From contig OX387193.1 of assembly GCA_947561395.2 (NCBI GenBank), positions 33,864,255-33,928,254 of the forward strand: a DNA stretch of 64,000 bases. The letters are read 5' to 3'. The position numbers and the translations under genes are program-made. The notes under the pieces were generated by a model. The model saw nothing but the letters and a program-made list of their open reading frames with translations. It was not told the DNA's origin and did no database searches. The DNA is from Buxus sempervirens (Eukaryota; Streptophyta; Magnoliopsida; Buxales; Buxaceae). Positions 1 to 12,155 of this stretch are shown here, in pieces (position 1 is the stretch's first letter; each line of letters opens with the position of its first letter).

Positions 1-788
1 TGGACGGTTTTGATCCCTTATTATTACTTGGACTACCCTCTTCATTATTAAACCTGGTTTTTAATTCATCTAATTATGGGTGATTAAGTGCATGGACCAA
101 ATTTCAAAAAATAAAAAAATATAAAAAAGGAAAAACTATACTTTGGCCAGTGATGATAAATCAAATACTTTTCATAAAACCTTTGTTTTTACAAGCATCT
201 GAGCATTCTGAGGCCAATAATATAAAAATTTTACTTTGAATTAAATCCTTTGTCTTTCCACTATTGGAGTTGGCTTTTGTACAAAGGTAGGGAAAAAGAA
301 AAAAAATGTGTGCAGGAAATAAGGCTAATCTCTGTCTCCTAGCCGCTCCTCAAGCTCCCGAATCCGAGCTGCCTGAGCTGCAATAACTCCAGAAGCCCCC
401 TCTGCAGCGGGATCACTCAGCAAGGAAATGACCTCATCTGAAAGAGTCTGCCTAATCCTCATGCTCCTAAGGTCGGCTAAAGCATCCTGGTGCTTCTGCC
501 TCAGTGCTCGGACTTCAAGACAGCGGGCCTGCCGATGCTCCTCAAGTTGCTTTTCCATAGCCAGACGGCGAGATACCTGCTCTGCAAGTTGCCTTTCCAT
601 GTCAAGGCCCCGTATCCTAAGCTCCTGGGCCTCTCGTACCCATATCTGCTGAAGTCGCTTGTGGGAAGCTCTCTCAGACTCTAAAATATCCTCATAAGTA
701 GGAGCCAAGACGACAGGAGGATCTTCAGGTACGTTAGCCTGACTCTGTATCTGCTACCTGATCCAGAAGAGATAGTCCTTCACATGGG
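1..788 (+). mobile_element. Tat-type element fragment (3' internal region)
   Basis: Remnant of a Tat-lineage LTR retrotransposon in + orientation. It parallels the stretch at about 29430-30215 of element B: the same order of spacer, T/A-rich linker and antisense-gene 3' end, at clearly lower than full identity. It ends abruptly at 788, where the LTR of element B begins inside the antisense gene, so this is the older element into which B inserted. Bases 1-324 are spacer without coding potential. Confidence 0.75.
325..788 (-). pseudogene. Antisense ORF (aORF) C-terminal fragment of Tat element
   Basis: The minus-strand reading matches the C-terminal part of the aORF at 29755-31594: shared TYEDILESERA and QQIWVREAQELRI blocks, then a charged, Glu/Arg-rich coiled-coil-like stretch ending ARIRELEERLG. 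One in-frame TAG lies upstream of the first Met at 708, and the 5' part is missing because element B inserted at 789. Extra antisense ORFs between pol and the 3' LTR are known in Tat-lineage elements; what this protein does is not known to me. Confidence 0.7.
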
Positions 789-2548
789 TGTAGACACCCC
801 AAATTGCACTACAGAATGAGAAAGTAATAAAAACATGTAATTAAAGCTTAAAACAGGTCAAAAATGCATAAAAATTGACTAAGCAGGCTTTGCCCGTATT
901 TCATTCACGGGCCGGTCGCGCCCGAGATCGCTTTACGGTCACCGTTGGACCGTAATTCATTTACGGTCACTAAAGACTCGTTCGAGTTTTATTCTTCTCT
1001 CGATTTATCTTTAGTCCAATATATCTTTAAATGAGCGAATTACGTCTTTTATTCGCTGAAGCCACCTTGGTTGGCTATGGATGGGCATTATCTCTGTCTT
1101 TCACTCTATCTAAAGGATCAGGATATATCCTCCTGGACCAACATTGCCCCTGTGTTTGCCTATAAATAGAGGGTCTTTCCTCAAGCAAAAGGCCACGAAA
1201 ATTTGAAGTCTAAGAAGCTCCAAGAGAAGAAGAGGAACCCCTACTGCTTTGCTTGCTCAATCCAGGTAAGTCCCTTTTCCCTTTTATTTTCTGTCTTCAA
1301 TTCTAGATGTAGTAGGATCATCTCTATTGCTGTAGAATAAGGCCATCTTTTGTACTTGTATTCCCAAACTTGTCTCTAAGTACCTCAAGAGTCTCTCTAG
1401 CCGTAAAACGTGAAGAGAGAGCTAGGGGAAAAGAGAACAGGTGGATCCCTAGAATAGAATCCTATATCTGTTTTTCTCCTTTTTTCTAGAATAAAGCCTG
1501 TGATTGTGTTTGTGTAACCAAACCTATCTCCAAGTACCTCAAGAATCATCTCTAGCCATAAAACGTGAAGAGAGAGCTAGGGGAAAAGAGAACAGGTGGA
1601 TCCGTAGGGTAGACCCCCATGTGCTTTAATCTGTGAAATGTGGTTGCTTTGAATATCCTGATCATGTTTTAATGCTTTTTATGATATATCTGAATGAATA
1701 ACATGAATCCATGATGTTTATAGCATGAGACCCCCACTTTTTGATAAAATTTGGATTTTTCCCACTTTTGCACCTACAGCACTATTTTCGTGATTTTTGT
1801 GGTTTTAGGCTAGAATCTTGGATTTATCATGATCAATATGATAGATCTGGATCCAGAGGCCTAAAAATAAATTCTAGGGTTTCATGATGTGGTTTTTAAA
1901 TCGTTTTTCATTATTGAGAGAAAACCCTACGGTCTTAGTTATCCCCTTTTGATGTTTTTCATTAACGTGGGTATTTTTGGTTTTGATTTTCAGATTTAAT
2001 GTGAAATTTGGGCTATATCTATGTGTTGGACTATTCAAGTTCAATTTTGAAATATTTTATAAAAATCATATTTTTCTAGATTTCTAGAATTTGACTTGAA
2101 GCCAGATTTTTGGATTTTTCACTTGAAATTATCTGATTTTATCTCAATTTTATTTTGATCATGAAACCCTAGGAATGGTATGATCATATTTGAAAGTTCT
2201 GGATCAATGAGACTATTCATATGAAAAAACCATATATTTTTGTCTTTTTTGTGATTTTTCATGAATTTTATAGCAAGCCTTTTTTCTTTGAAAAACATGA
2301 ACAATACCTGGCAACCACCTTGTGTGGATGAATAGGGGTGCCTAGAACCTTCTCCTGTTCATAACCTAATCCCCTTACCCATCTCTGGTTGTTTTTTTTA
2401 GGAGGGTTATTTTTACCCGAAAATTGTGCTTATTTAATATTTTGGTGTCCATTCACACCTAAATTGAATGGTGGCGACTCTTTGTTTTGTTTAATCCCGT
2501 GTGATGATAGAGGAAGTCATTGGATTTGATTTTTTCCCATGTCTCACA
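789..2548 (+). mobile_element. 5' LTR of Tat element B
   Basis: Begins TGTAGACACCCC and ends ATGTCTCACA, followed after 2 bp by a PBS. Both termini match the LTRs of element D read on the minus strand. The U3 part holds palindromes of ACGGGC/ACGGTC type (about 890-970), then a TATA box at 1161. The U5 carries a 10-nt copy of the PBS start at 2472-2481. Two near-duplicate stretches around 1375-1450 and 1530-1610 share ACGTGAAGAGAGAGCTAGG. The matching 3' LTR was not found in the window. Confidence 0.9.
1161..1170 (+). promoter_or_regulatory. TATA box of LTR B
   Basis: TATAAATAGA, about 370 bp into the LTR and about 190 bp downstream of the palindrome cluster. The same TATAAATAGAGGC-type box is at the equivalent place in the LTRs of D. 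Transcription would start near 1190. Confidence 0.7.
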
Positions 2549-2550
2549 AC

Positions 2551-2567
2551 TGGCGACTCTGCTGGGG
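2551..2567 (+). other. Primer binding site of element B
   Basis: TGGCGACTCTGCTGGGG, 2 bp after the LTR end. It has the form of the tRNA-Arg-type PBS reported for Ogre/Tat elements. The same 17 bases occur on the minus strand next to the 5' LTR of D. The exact tRNA was not checked. Confidence 0.85.
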
Positions 2568-4063
2568 AGTGCTTGAGGATTTCAGCCTTTTGGTGTTTGT
2601 TCATGTTTTTGATTTTTTGATTTGATTGCTATTTTGTGTTCTTAAGCATGTTGAGTATGTTTTAAATCTGATTTATTGCTTAAGAATTCATGGGGATAGA
2701 AACATGCTTAATTTTGATTTATAGGATTGTTTCTAGAAACATGCGTAGGGGAGGTTCATTTTGCTAAACCATGCTAATTTCTTGCTGTATTTTTATAATA
2801 GCAAGTTTTAATTTTCAGCATGATCTCCATGATGTATTGTTTTGGTGTATAACATGATCATATGTTTGCATGATTAGATGATTTTTTATGAGCATGTTTT
2901 AGGTGCTATATGGACTGCTTTGTATATTTGTTTACTTTATATATGCTTTCCTATTATGCCTTGGTTTGTGTATGCATGGCTGCGAAAAGAGTGGCAAGGG
3001 TTTGGGACGTTGTGAATGCACCCAATTTTTTACAATGCACAGTGCACATTTTATTTTTTACACAGCCTACCCTTAACTTATAGGAAGTTGAACCCGAATG
3101 TGTGTAACTTGGCGCAATGAGGTCGATACTTCGGAAAGCGAAAGTGAAAACATTCACCTTAGAACTTTGGGCTAATGATGTGATGATAACGTGGATCTGT
3201 GATTCTGGTAATCACTAGGCTTGAGTGCTAAGTTGCCATTAAGCCAAAACCCAAAACCCCTACGCTTGAAGGTGGAGTTACACGTTTTTGACTAAAGTAC
3301 ACAATTACGTGGGGATATGGGTTGGTATGATTGTGGGAAGGCCGTGTGCATGGCTTACAAACCAGGGCATAATGCGGATGCCATATTGAAGGTAAACAAG
3401 GTAACAAGGTAATTCTATTGTTTTGCATTATTTTCATGTCGTAGGGGTGTCATGGTGCCCATTGGTTCGGGATAAAATTGGTCCCAAAATATGAATAGTT
3501 TCTAAAATTGGTGCAGCCCATAGGAAGAGTTTCTAACTCTGTTTAGAATCAATCCTACCCAATGTTCATACAAGAGGCAACAAAAAGGGTACCAAATTCT
3601 TGAGTATGGTGTCAATTTGGAGGGTACATGTGCCCTCCCAAGCATGTGTTTTTACAAATAGGCCAAGGTCCACTTTGGGACAGTTTAGAAGCTTTGCAAT
3701 GGGTGAACCGTATGTTTGGATGAGCCATTAAAGTGATCAAACCATGTAAAAACTGGAAAAATATAACAGAGTTCCGTAAAACCGCATTCAGTACATGGGC
3801 TGGGCTTGCCCGTATCGGTTATACGGGCTGGGCTCGCCTGTGTTTTCCATACGGTCACGGCTGGCTCGTAATTTGAGTATGGGCAGGGCTGGACTGTACT
3901 GTGTATACGGTTTTCGCAGAATATTCAATTTTAATCAGCTTTTTCCCACTAAATCTTATTCCTTTAACCTTTAAATAATGATAAAGGGAAATAGGTTTGA
4001 ATAAAATGCTTCAAAAAAAAATAATAATAAATAAATAAATAAAAAGTGTGAAGAGAAAATCCT
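2568..4063 (+). other. 5' leader of element B, non-coding
   Basis: Untranslated leader, homologous to 18641-20146 of element D in reverse. No sense ORF of note. Around 3784-3915 there is a palindrome cluster (for example GCCCGTAT/ATACGGGC around a 5-nt loop) of the same kind as in the LTR U3. Short antisense ORFs at 2954-3157 and 3228-3437 recur in D but show no domain, and I do not call them genes. Confidence 0.6.
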
Positions 4064-4309
4064 TTGGGCCTCTGAAAGCCTTTGAATTTCAGACTTTTTC
4101 TCAAAAACTCCTTGGGCCTCTGAAAGCCTTTGAATTTCAGACTTTTTCTCAAAAACTCCTTGGGCCTCCGAAAGCCTTTGAATTTCAGACTTTTTCTCAA
4201 AAAGCCTTGGGCCTCTGAAAGCCTTTGAATTTCAGACCCTTTCTCAAAATGTCCTTGGGCCTCTGAAAGCCTTTGAATTTCAGACCTTTTTCTTTTGGGC
4301 CTCTAAAAG
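4064..4309 (+). repeat. Leader tandem hairpin repeats of B, left part
   Basis: Five full copies, plus one cut by solo LTR J, of a roughly 47-bp unit whose core is CTCTGAAAGCCTTTGAATTT then CAGA. The arms TCTGAAA and TTTCAGA pair around a 9-nt loop. The array continues at 6669. Confidence 0.85.
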
Positions 4310-6668
4310 TGTAACGCCCCGAACCCGGGTCAGTGCAAACCGGCACCCGACCCGAACCCGGTTCGCTACTGTAACAACCCGAATTTAGTTCAACAACCAA
4401 ATCCGAGGTGTTACTGGCCCATATCAATTACAACATCAATAATATACCAGACCAAAGAAAGCAAAATCCAATCATTTTATTAAACTATCAGAGTTGCGGA
4501 AACAAGTATGTGCAGAAGTGTAGATCAAAATCCTCAACTAAGCATAAAGCTTGACCATCAGTCAGTAATATCAAAGTCTGGTAAAATGAACTGGTTACTA
4601 TCTCTCTCATACATCAAATCCAAATAAATGATAATAAACCAATCAAAATGCTAAGTCTATAACATCAATCCACCTCAGACAAGATCTGGATAATAATAAT
4701 CCTCCGGCGAATACTCGGCTATCTCTCCCTGGAAGTCTAAGAGATCCCCCTCTCGCGTATCAGCTGAAAAAAATGGAATAGAAGTAGGGTGAGATACGAA
4801 TATCTCAGTAGGTAACACATGCATGACTAAACAGTTAATATAAGCAAAGTAACATTTCATGCACGATTAAGCAACATCGATAAATCAGGCTTGCATAATC
4901 ATTTATACCATTCATGAACACAAAACAGTTTGATAAACAGTTCTAGAAATGATTTTCAGCAAGTCTTAATATAAGAACTCAATAGCCAAATCAGTAGCAT
5001 AATCCACACATTGCCAGGATGTACTAAGCAGTCACATCCAACCAATATCCCAATCACATGCATCCCGCACGTGCACAATAATAATAATAATCATATCAAG
5101 TGTTGTGTTTTCAGTGTCATTGTAGGACTCAAAAAGATAGATAAACCTTTTGAGATGATTCTCAACCAATTGCTATACCACCGTGCGACTTAGGAGCGAT
5201 GCTACTAATGATACTCAAGCCCCATGCAGCGCAGCTTAGACAAGAGCCGTAGTCACCGACTTATTGCACACGTACCCATCAGAGTTGGCATGTACCACCA
5301 GCATGCAGCACCAGAATCAATACATGGAGATGGTCGCTTATCCACATGTACAGGGAATCACCAGCGGCTCACCGGGGTGTCCCTCCAGACATAGGACCTT
5401 CCCAGACAAACTAACTTGCAAAGGAAGCGCGTCGCATATAGGAGTAACTCAACCCAAATGACATATCCCTCAGCTATCTAGCTAAGACTATGGATCCATA
5501 ACCAGCTATGCCCACTAGACTCCAAAATTCCCTAAAGTATCATAATTCTATAAGGGTTGGTGCCTAGCGGCATATAATGGTTATATCTGTACATTTACTT
5601 CATTATTCAGTCATTCGAATTCTGAATTCTCTTTATAATGTCTTCTGATTTATAATGCCATTTAGAAGTGTTTAGATAATCAAATGGTAGTTAGGCTTTT
5701 CCAAAATCACATTTCTCATTTACCTTCAAAACTTGGCAACTAATGTCCTAAATATCTCCCTAATTTGTTTTTCTGTAAAACAGGGAATTAGATAGTTTAT
5801 TTTGGTCTTAAAAGACCTTAGTTAATCATTAAAATTGTCTAAAAATAGTTTAGAGTTGAATTAGGTTCGAAATTATGAAAAATTGGAATTTCTGCTTAGA
5901 GCGCCTGGGATCGCTCAAGATCGCTCCGGGCGGTCTCCAGTTGGCGGTAGTTCAACTTCGAGCGCCAACGGTCCGTTGTCCCACGGTCCACGGCGTCCTA
6001 AATTTTATAACCAGTGCCTAGGATCGCCGATGAGCGCCGAGTACAGTCGAGGTCGGCGGTCATACAAAATCGAGTAGAAATAGTTCTAAATAATGATTTT
6101 TCTCGTCTAAACTCATTCTAATGTATTTATAACATGCTTAGATAACTAAATACAACATTACATATCATAGAAACATGCGTTTGTGATTAAACAGAGGTAA
6201 ATCCAATTTTAAAACCAAAACGATGTCACCTACCTCTATACGTTGATTTCTCCTTCTCTATTCTGAACAATGGCGAACCTCTAGCACTGAGAAACTCTCT
6301 GGACGATGAACGCACGCCCAGCCCTTCCTTCTTCTTCTCCTTCTTCTCTTCTCTTTGGTCGTTCAAACAGGTTCGTCGCTTGCGGCTTCAATACGAGTGA
6401 GAATACAAGTATAAAATTAGGTTATTTCTTTATACATATATATACCCCCTGATTCTATGCATCTCCCATGCAACTGTTCTATACACCTTGCCCAATTAGA
6501 ATACATACCTCGATATCTCACGATCGGACGGTCAGATCTGCATCTAATTCTGGATCTCCGCTAAGTTGATCACCCCCTACAATATTAAAATGTTTCTATC
6601 AATCATAACTCTCGGTAATATTATTTACTAATTTAATTTATTATTTAAGGAAAATTCGGGGTTTTACA
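4310..6668 (-). mobile_element. Solo LTR J (Tekay-like)
   Basis: Starts TGTAACGCCCCG and ends GGGGTTTTACA on the + strand, so its sense is minus. Flanks are AAAAG (left) and GAAAG (right), a 5-bp target duplication with one change. It contains no coding sequence and is a solo LTR of 2359 bp inside the leader repeats of B. On the minus strand a 5' splice-like site (AGAG then GTAGGTGA, boundary 6233) and a 3' splice-like site (T-rich then CAG, ending 4764) match those of the other LTRs here. The conserved hairpin TGAGAT/ATCTCA is at about 4790-4810. Confidence 0.85.
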
Positions 6669-7160
6669 GAAAGCCTTTGAATTTCATATCTTTTGGGCCT
6701 CTGAAAGCCTTTGAATTTCAGACCTTTTTCTTTTGGGCCTCTGAAAGCCTTTGAATTTCAGATCTTTTGGGCCTCTGAAAGCCTTTGAATTTCAGATCTT
6801 TGGGCCTCTGAAAGCCTTTGAATTTCAGATCTTTGGGCCTCTGAAAGCCTTTGAATTTCATATTGTTTTCTCAAAAACTCTTTGGGCCTCTGAAAGCCTT
6901 TGAATTTCAGACTTTTATCAAAAATCCTCGGGCCTCTAAAAGCCTTTGAATTTCAGACTTTTTCTCAAAATATCCTTGGGCCTCTGAAAGCCTTTGAATT
7001 TCAGACCTTTTCCAAAAATATCCCTGGGCCTCTGAAAGCCTTTGAATTTCAGACCTTTTCCAAAAATATCCCTGGGCCTCTGAAAGCCTTTGAATTTCAG
7101 ACCTTTTCAAACCCCCCCCCCCCTCGGGCCTCTGAAAGCCTTTGAATTTCAGATCTTTCT
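6669..7160 (+). repeat. Leader tandem hairpin repeats of B, right part
   Basis: About a dozen further copies of the same unit, with spacer lengths from roughly 32 to 52 bp. All are of the TCTGAAA/TTTCAGA stem class. A poly-C run interrupts near 7110. The frame-open readings through this array are repeat artefacts. Confidence 0.85.
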
Positions 7161-7396
7161 CTCTTTTTTGTGGGACCTGTTGGAAGCCCTAGAATATTCC
7201 AACAATTCAATTCAAAAAAAAAAAGAAGAAGCAAATAAAGAAAAAATCCAAACTCGTGTTCACCCAGCTTGCACATAGGCATTCCTAGGCATGTGAATGA
7301 GATTAATTGGGCACTGATATTTTTTCCTTTATTTTGTGACCAGGTACTAATACACTTGCAATCATAGCTCTTATAACCAGATCAAGAGCTCGCGCC

Positions 7397-10189
7397 ATGA
7401 ATCCCATTGAAGACGAAGCTGATGCTCCTCATCCAGATGTTGTCCTACTCCAAGAACAAGTAGCAGGACTAGCCCGAATGCTAGAGAACGTATTGTCCGT
7501 ACAGGCCCAACAAGTGCAGGCCCAACAAATGCAGGCCCAGAACCAAGCATCCACTTCCAACCCTGCACCTCCACCCCAAATCAATATTCCACCTCCAGTA
7601 CAACCAATTCCTGAACCCGTCTATGAACCCACCCCTGAACCTATACTGATCAGGGATGAGACATCTGAGTCAAAAAAGGCTAAGGAAAAGGAAAGGATAA
7701 GGGAAGAGGTTGAAAGAAAGTTCCTACACAAACTGGAAATGATCCAAGATGAACTTAGAGAAGTAAAAGGGGTGAGCAACTTCAGGGGCACCAACTTCGA
7801 GGACTTATGCCTATACCCCAATGTTAACCTGCCGGCTAAGTTCAATTGCCTGGACCTAGATAAATATGATGGCACTGGCTGCCCCATGAGCCATATGAAG
7901 TTATACTGCGGTGCCCTATGCCAGTTTGGTCGAGATGAGGGTGTTCTGATCAAACTCTTCCAAAGGAGCTTAACTGGAACTGCCTTGAGGTGGTTCGCTA
8001 CTCTAGACCATGGAAAGATTAGAAGATGGAAGGACCTAGCAGATGCCTTCCTAGCTCAATACCGGTTCAATTCAGAGATCGTACCAGACAGGTATGATGT
8101 AATGAGAATGAGCAAGGAAATGGACGAATCTGTGAGACAGTACGCCAAGAGATGGAGGGAGACTGCCTCTCAGTTCAGGCCACCTATGCTAGAACAAGAG
8201 ATGATTTCCACCTTCATCAGTACATTGGGTCAACCATTCTACAGCCACCTGGTGGGTCAGACCACCACTAATTTTGCGGCTTTAGTACAAGTGGCCGACC
8301 GAATCGAAGACGGAATCAGGTCGGGTAAAATAATTGACCACTCTGCTATGGTCAGTCAACAAGACCCCAATGTGAAGAAAGGAAGTGGGATGAAGAAGAA
8401 TGGAAACAAGAAAGAAGGGGATGTAAACATGGTGCAGCCACCATCAGGCCCTAACAAGCCCATACAAATCAACATACCTGCTCATTTTCCTACTCCATCT
8501 CCATCTACTCAGGCCCCTATGAGGGTTAATGTTCCAGCAGCACCTTCAGACCAAAAAAGGGTTTTTACTAAGGAGGAAAAGGATGCTTATTTTGCAGCAA
8601 GGAGAAATAGGGTTTTCACCCCTATTCCAATGAGTCTTTCTCAGTTGCTGCCCACCTTATTGCAAGCAGGGTATATCACCTTAAGAGAACCCAATCCGAA
8701 TGCACCCAAGGAGAGAAATTTTGACCCCTCCACCACTTGTGATTACCACATGGGTGCACCTGGGCACCCTACTGACAAGTGCTGGCCTTTGAAACATGCC
8801 ATTCAGGATTTATTGGACCAGAATACCCTGTCTTTCAATACAGGGGCTCCCAATCCTCCTAGAACAGATATTGGACAGAACCCTCTGCCCCAGCATCATG
8901 GGGCAGCTCCATCTAATGTTATAGGTGTCGTCTCTTCTGATAAAATAACCTTTGATCCATTCCAGTTAATTGCTCCAATAGGGACAACGGTCAAGGTTTA
9001 TTTTAACAGAATAAACAAGGAAAAAGAAATAAATGTAATTTCAAAGGGGAATGATAGTGCTGCAAAGAACATTAGCTCATCTCTGGACCGGGTCTCGTCC
9101 CTCATGGCCCAAATGAACATTGCAAAACCACCATTGGTTATCAATTACAGTCCATCCACCTTTACTTCACCCATTCAGTCAAAACCACCATTGGTCATAA
9201 ACTGTGACCCTCTTAATGCATCAGTCACTTCTGTGACCCCTCAACCAAAACAACTCCCACCATTGGTCGTTGATATCCCTCTCACTCAAATTTCATCATC
9301 CAAGTCTAAACTTCCTTCCTTGGTGATAAATGTCCCCAAGCCTTCCTACTCTGAATCGGCTGTACCATGGAACTACAGTGAAGCTTTTACCACTACATGC
9401 CCTACAGCTGAAAGCAAGGAAGAAGTGAACCTCATGATGAGGTCAGGAAAATGTGTAGGGGTGGAAGAAAAACAAAAGGAAACAGAGAAGGAGAAGGAAG
9501 AAGAAAAAAATAAAGGAAAGGCCAAGATAGGGAATGATGCCCCTCAGGTAACTAACAGTGAAGCAGCTAACCTCATTAAGGTAATAAAAAAGAGTGAGTT
9601 CAATGTTGTCGAACAGTTGAATAAAGTCCCTGCCCAGATCTCAATACTGGGCCTATTGTTAAATTCTGAAAAACATAGGGACTCCTTGTTAAGGATACTT
9701 CAGGGGGCACATGTGCCTAAAAACATTGAACCAGACCAACTAGGCCGGATGGTTAGGCAAATATTATCTCACAATGTCATAACTTTTTCAGAGACCGAGA
9801 TCAGCCCAGCAGGGTACCATCATGTAGACCCATTGGACATAGCTGTACTCAGTAAGGGTTGCATGATAGCCCGGGTCTTGATTGATAATGGGTCGGCTCT
9901 CAATGTCTGCCCACTAATAACCTTTGTTAAGCTCGGTCTGGAGCAAAATAAAATAAAGCAAAATGGAAGAATCATAAGAGCATTTGACAGCTCTAAAACA
10001 CACTCCCTAGGGGAGGTTGAACTGCCGGTCACAATTGGACCGTATATTTTCAACATCACATTTGAAGTGATGGATATACCTACAGCCTTCAACCTACTCC
10101 TAGGAAGGCCGTGGATTCATACGGCTAGGGCTATACCATCTACTCTCCACCAAAGAGTCAAATATATCAGAGGGCAAAAGGTGATTACT
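7397..10189 (+). pseudogene. gag-pro: gag-protease of Tat element B, N-terminal part (split by insertion C)
   Basis: Structural polyprotein and protease of the retrotransposon. A proline-rich N-terminus (to about residue 100) is followed by a basic helix and a retrotransposon gag domain (about 150-320, with YDGTGCP and RRWKDLADAFLAQY). A zinc-knuckle-like CDYHMGAPGHPTDKC lies near residue 450 and an aspartic protease core with VLIDNGSALN near 830. The reading is open for 931 codons up to the insertion and resumes in the same frame at 24374. Start chosen at the ATG shared with the gag of D; the frame is open a little upstream (TRSRARAM), preceded by a splice-acceptor-like T-rich CAG ending at 7343. 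A 958-residue reading continues for a short way into the inserted LTR. Confidence 0.9.
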
Positions 10190-10303
10190 TGTAACGCCCC
10201 GGATTCCGTGTTGTTCATTAAAGATATAACACGTCTCACGGAGGTTAGGCAAGGATCGTTAATCAATTTATGATCGCTGGATAATCATACATCTATAACC
10301 TAA

Positions 10304-12138
10304 TGTGAGACATGGGAAAAAATCAATTTACATGATTTCCTCAATCATCACACGGGATTATATTAAACAAAGAGTCGCCACCATTCAATTTAGGTGTGAA
10401 TGGACACCAAAATAATAAATAAGCAAAAAGGCAAATTTTAGGGCAAAATATCCCTCCTAAAAAAAACAACCAGAGATGGGTAAGGGGATTAGGTTATGAA
10501 CAGGGGAAGGTGTTAGGCACCCCTATTCATCCACACAAGGTGGTTGCCAGGCATTGTTCATGTTTAATTAAAAGAAAAAGCTTGCTATAAAAATCAGGAA
10601 AAATCACAAAAAAGACAAAATTGTATGGTTTTTTCATATGAATAGTCTGATTGATCCAGAACTATCAAACATGATCATACCATTCCTAGGGTTTCATGAT
10701 CAAAATAAAATTGAGATAAAATCAAATAAAATCAATTTAAAGTGAAAAATCCAAAAATCTGGCTTCAAGTCAAAATTCTAGAAATCTAGAAAAATATGAT
10801 TTTTATAAAATATTTCAAAATTGAACTTGAATAATCCAAGACATAGATAAAGCCTAAATTTCACATTAAATCTGAAAATCAAAACCAAAAATATCCATAT
10901 TGAAGAAAAACACCAAAAGGGGAGAACTTAGACCGTAGGGTCTTCTCTCAATAATGAAAAACAATTTAAAAACCATATCATGAAACCCTAGAATTTATTT
11001 TCAGGCTTTTGGATCCAGATCTATCATATTGATCATGATAAATCCAAGATCTTAGCCTAAAACCACAAAAAACACGAAAACAGTGCTGTAGGTGCAAAAG
11101 TGGTGAAAACCCAAATTTTAGAAAAAAGCGGGGATCTCATGCTATAAACATCATGGATTCATGTTATTCATTCAGATATATCATAAAAAGCATTAAAACA
11201 TGATCAGGATATTCAAAACAGCCACATCTCACAAATTAGAGCACATGGGGGTCTACCCTACGAATCCACCTGTTCCCCTTTTCCCTAGTTCTCTCTTCAC
11301 GTTTTACGGCTAGAGAGACTCTTGAGGTACTTAGAGATAGGTTTGGTTACACAAACACAATCACAGGCTTTATTCTATGAAAAAAAGAAAAAACAGATAT
11401 GGGGTTTTATTCTAAGGATCCACCTGTTCCCCTTTCCCCTAGTTCTCTCTTCACGTTTTACGGCTAGAGAGACCCTTGAGGTACTTGGAGACAAGTTTAG
11501 GGATACAAAAACAGATATGGCCTTATTCTACAGCAATAGAGATGATCCTATTACATCTAGAATTGAAGACAGAAAATAAAAAGGGATAGGGGACTTACCT
11601 GGATTGAGCAGGCAGAGCAGCAGGGATTCCTTTCTCTTCTCTTGGAGTTCCTTGGGGTTCCTTGGAGTTCTTTGACTTCAAAATTTCGTGGCCCTTAGCT
11701 AGAGGAGAGAGCCTCTATTTATAGACACACCCAGGGGCAAGGTTGGTCCAAGGTTTGGCAGGATAGAGTTTCAGTTTGAGTTAAACACAAGATCATGTCA
11801 ATCCTTTATCCACAAGGATAAATGAGATAATTCGAATGGATAAATAAGAGGATTCGCTTATCCAAGAGAGATATTTGGGTGCAGATAAGGCTCAAAAATA
11901 GAAAAGGTAAAATTCGCACAAAGACCCCCGTGCCCGTATATATATTACGGTCGCGCCCTGCCCGTATTATTAATACGGGCACGCCGTGACCGTATATCAA
12001 CAGCAGATATGACCAGTCCGTAGACAAAATACGGTCATGACCAATTTGGCCAGATTTTACACTTTTTTGACCTGTTTCAAATCCCAATTAATATTTTCAA
12101 TTATTTTCTCATTTTTAGTGCAATTTGGGGTGTCTACA
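10304..12138 (-). repeat. 3' LTR of element D
   Basis: Minus-strand sense: TGTAGACACCCC to CCATGTCTCACA. TATA box (TATAAATA on minus) at 11716-11723. Palindromes including TGCCCGTATT/AATACGGGCA lie at about 11935-12045, upstream of TATA in the sense direction. Confidence 0.95.
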
Positions 12139-12155
12139 GCTGCCCCCTCTTTGCT
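12139..12155 (-). other. Polypurine tract of element D
   Basis: On the minus strand AGCAAAGAGGGGGCAGC directly precedes the TG of the 3' LTR, as expected for plus-strand priming. A nearly identical tract occurs next to the LTR of element E at 35875. Confidence 0.8.

Noticed and set aside
3228..3437. Antisense ORF of about 69 codons in the leader, also present at 19250-19459
   Set aside because: It is kept in both B and D only because the leaders are homologous. No domain, promoter or codon bias is visible, and the neighbouring antisense ORF diverges by frameshift between the two.
6900..7145. Open frames through the leader repeats on both strands
   Set aside because: They follow the repeat period; the peptide is a translated tandem repeat that breaks with unit length changes.
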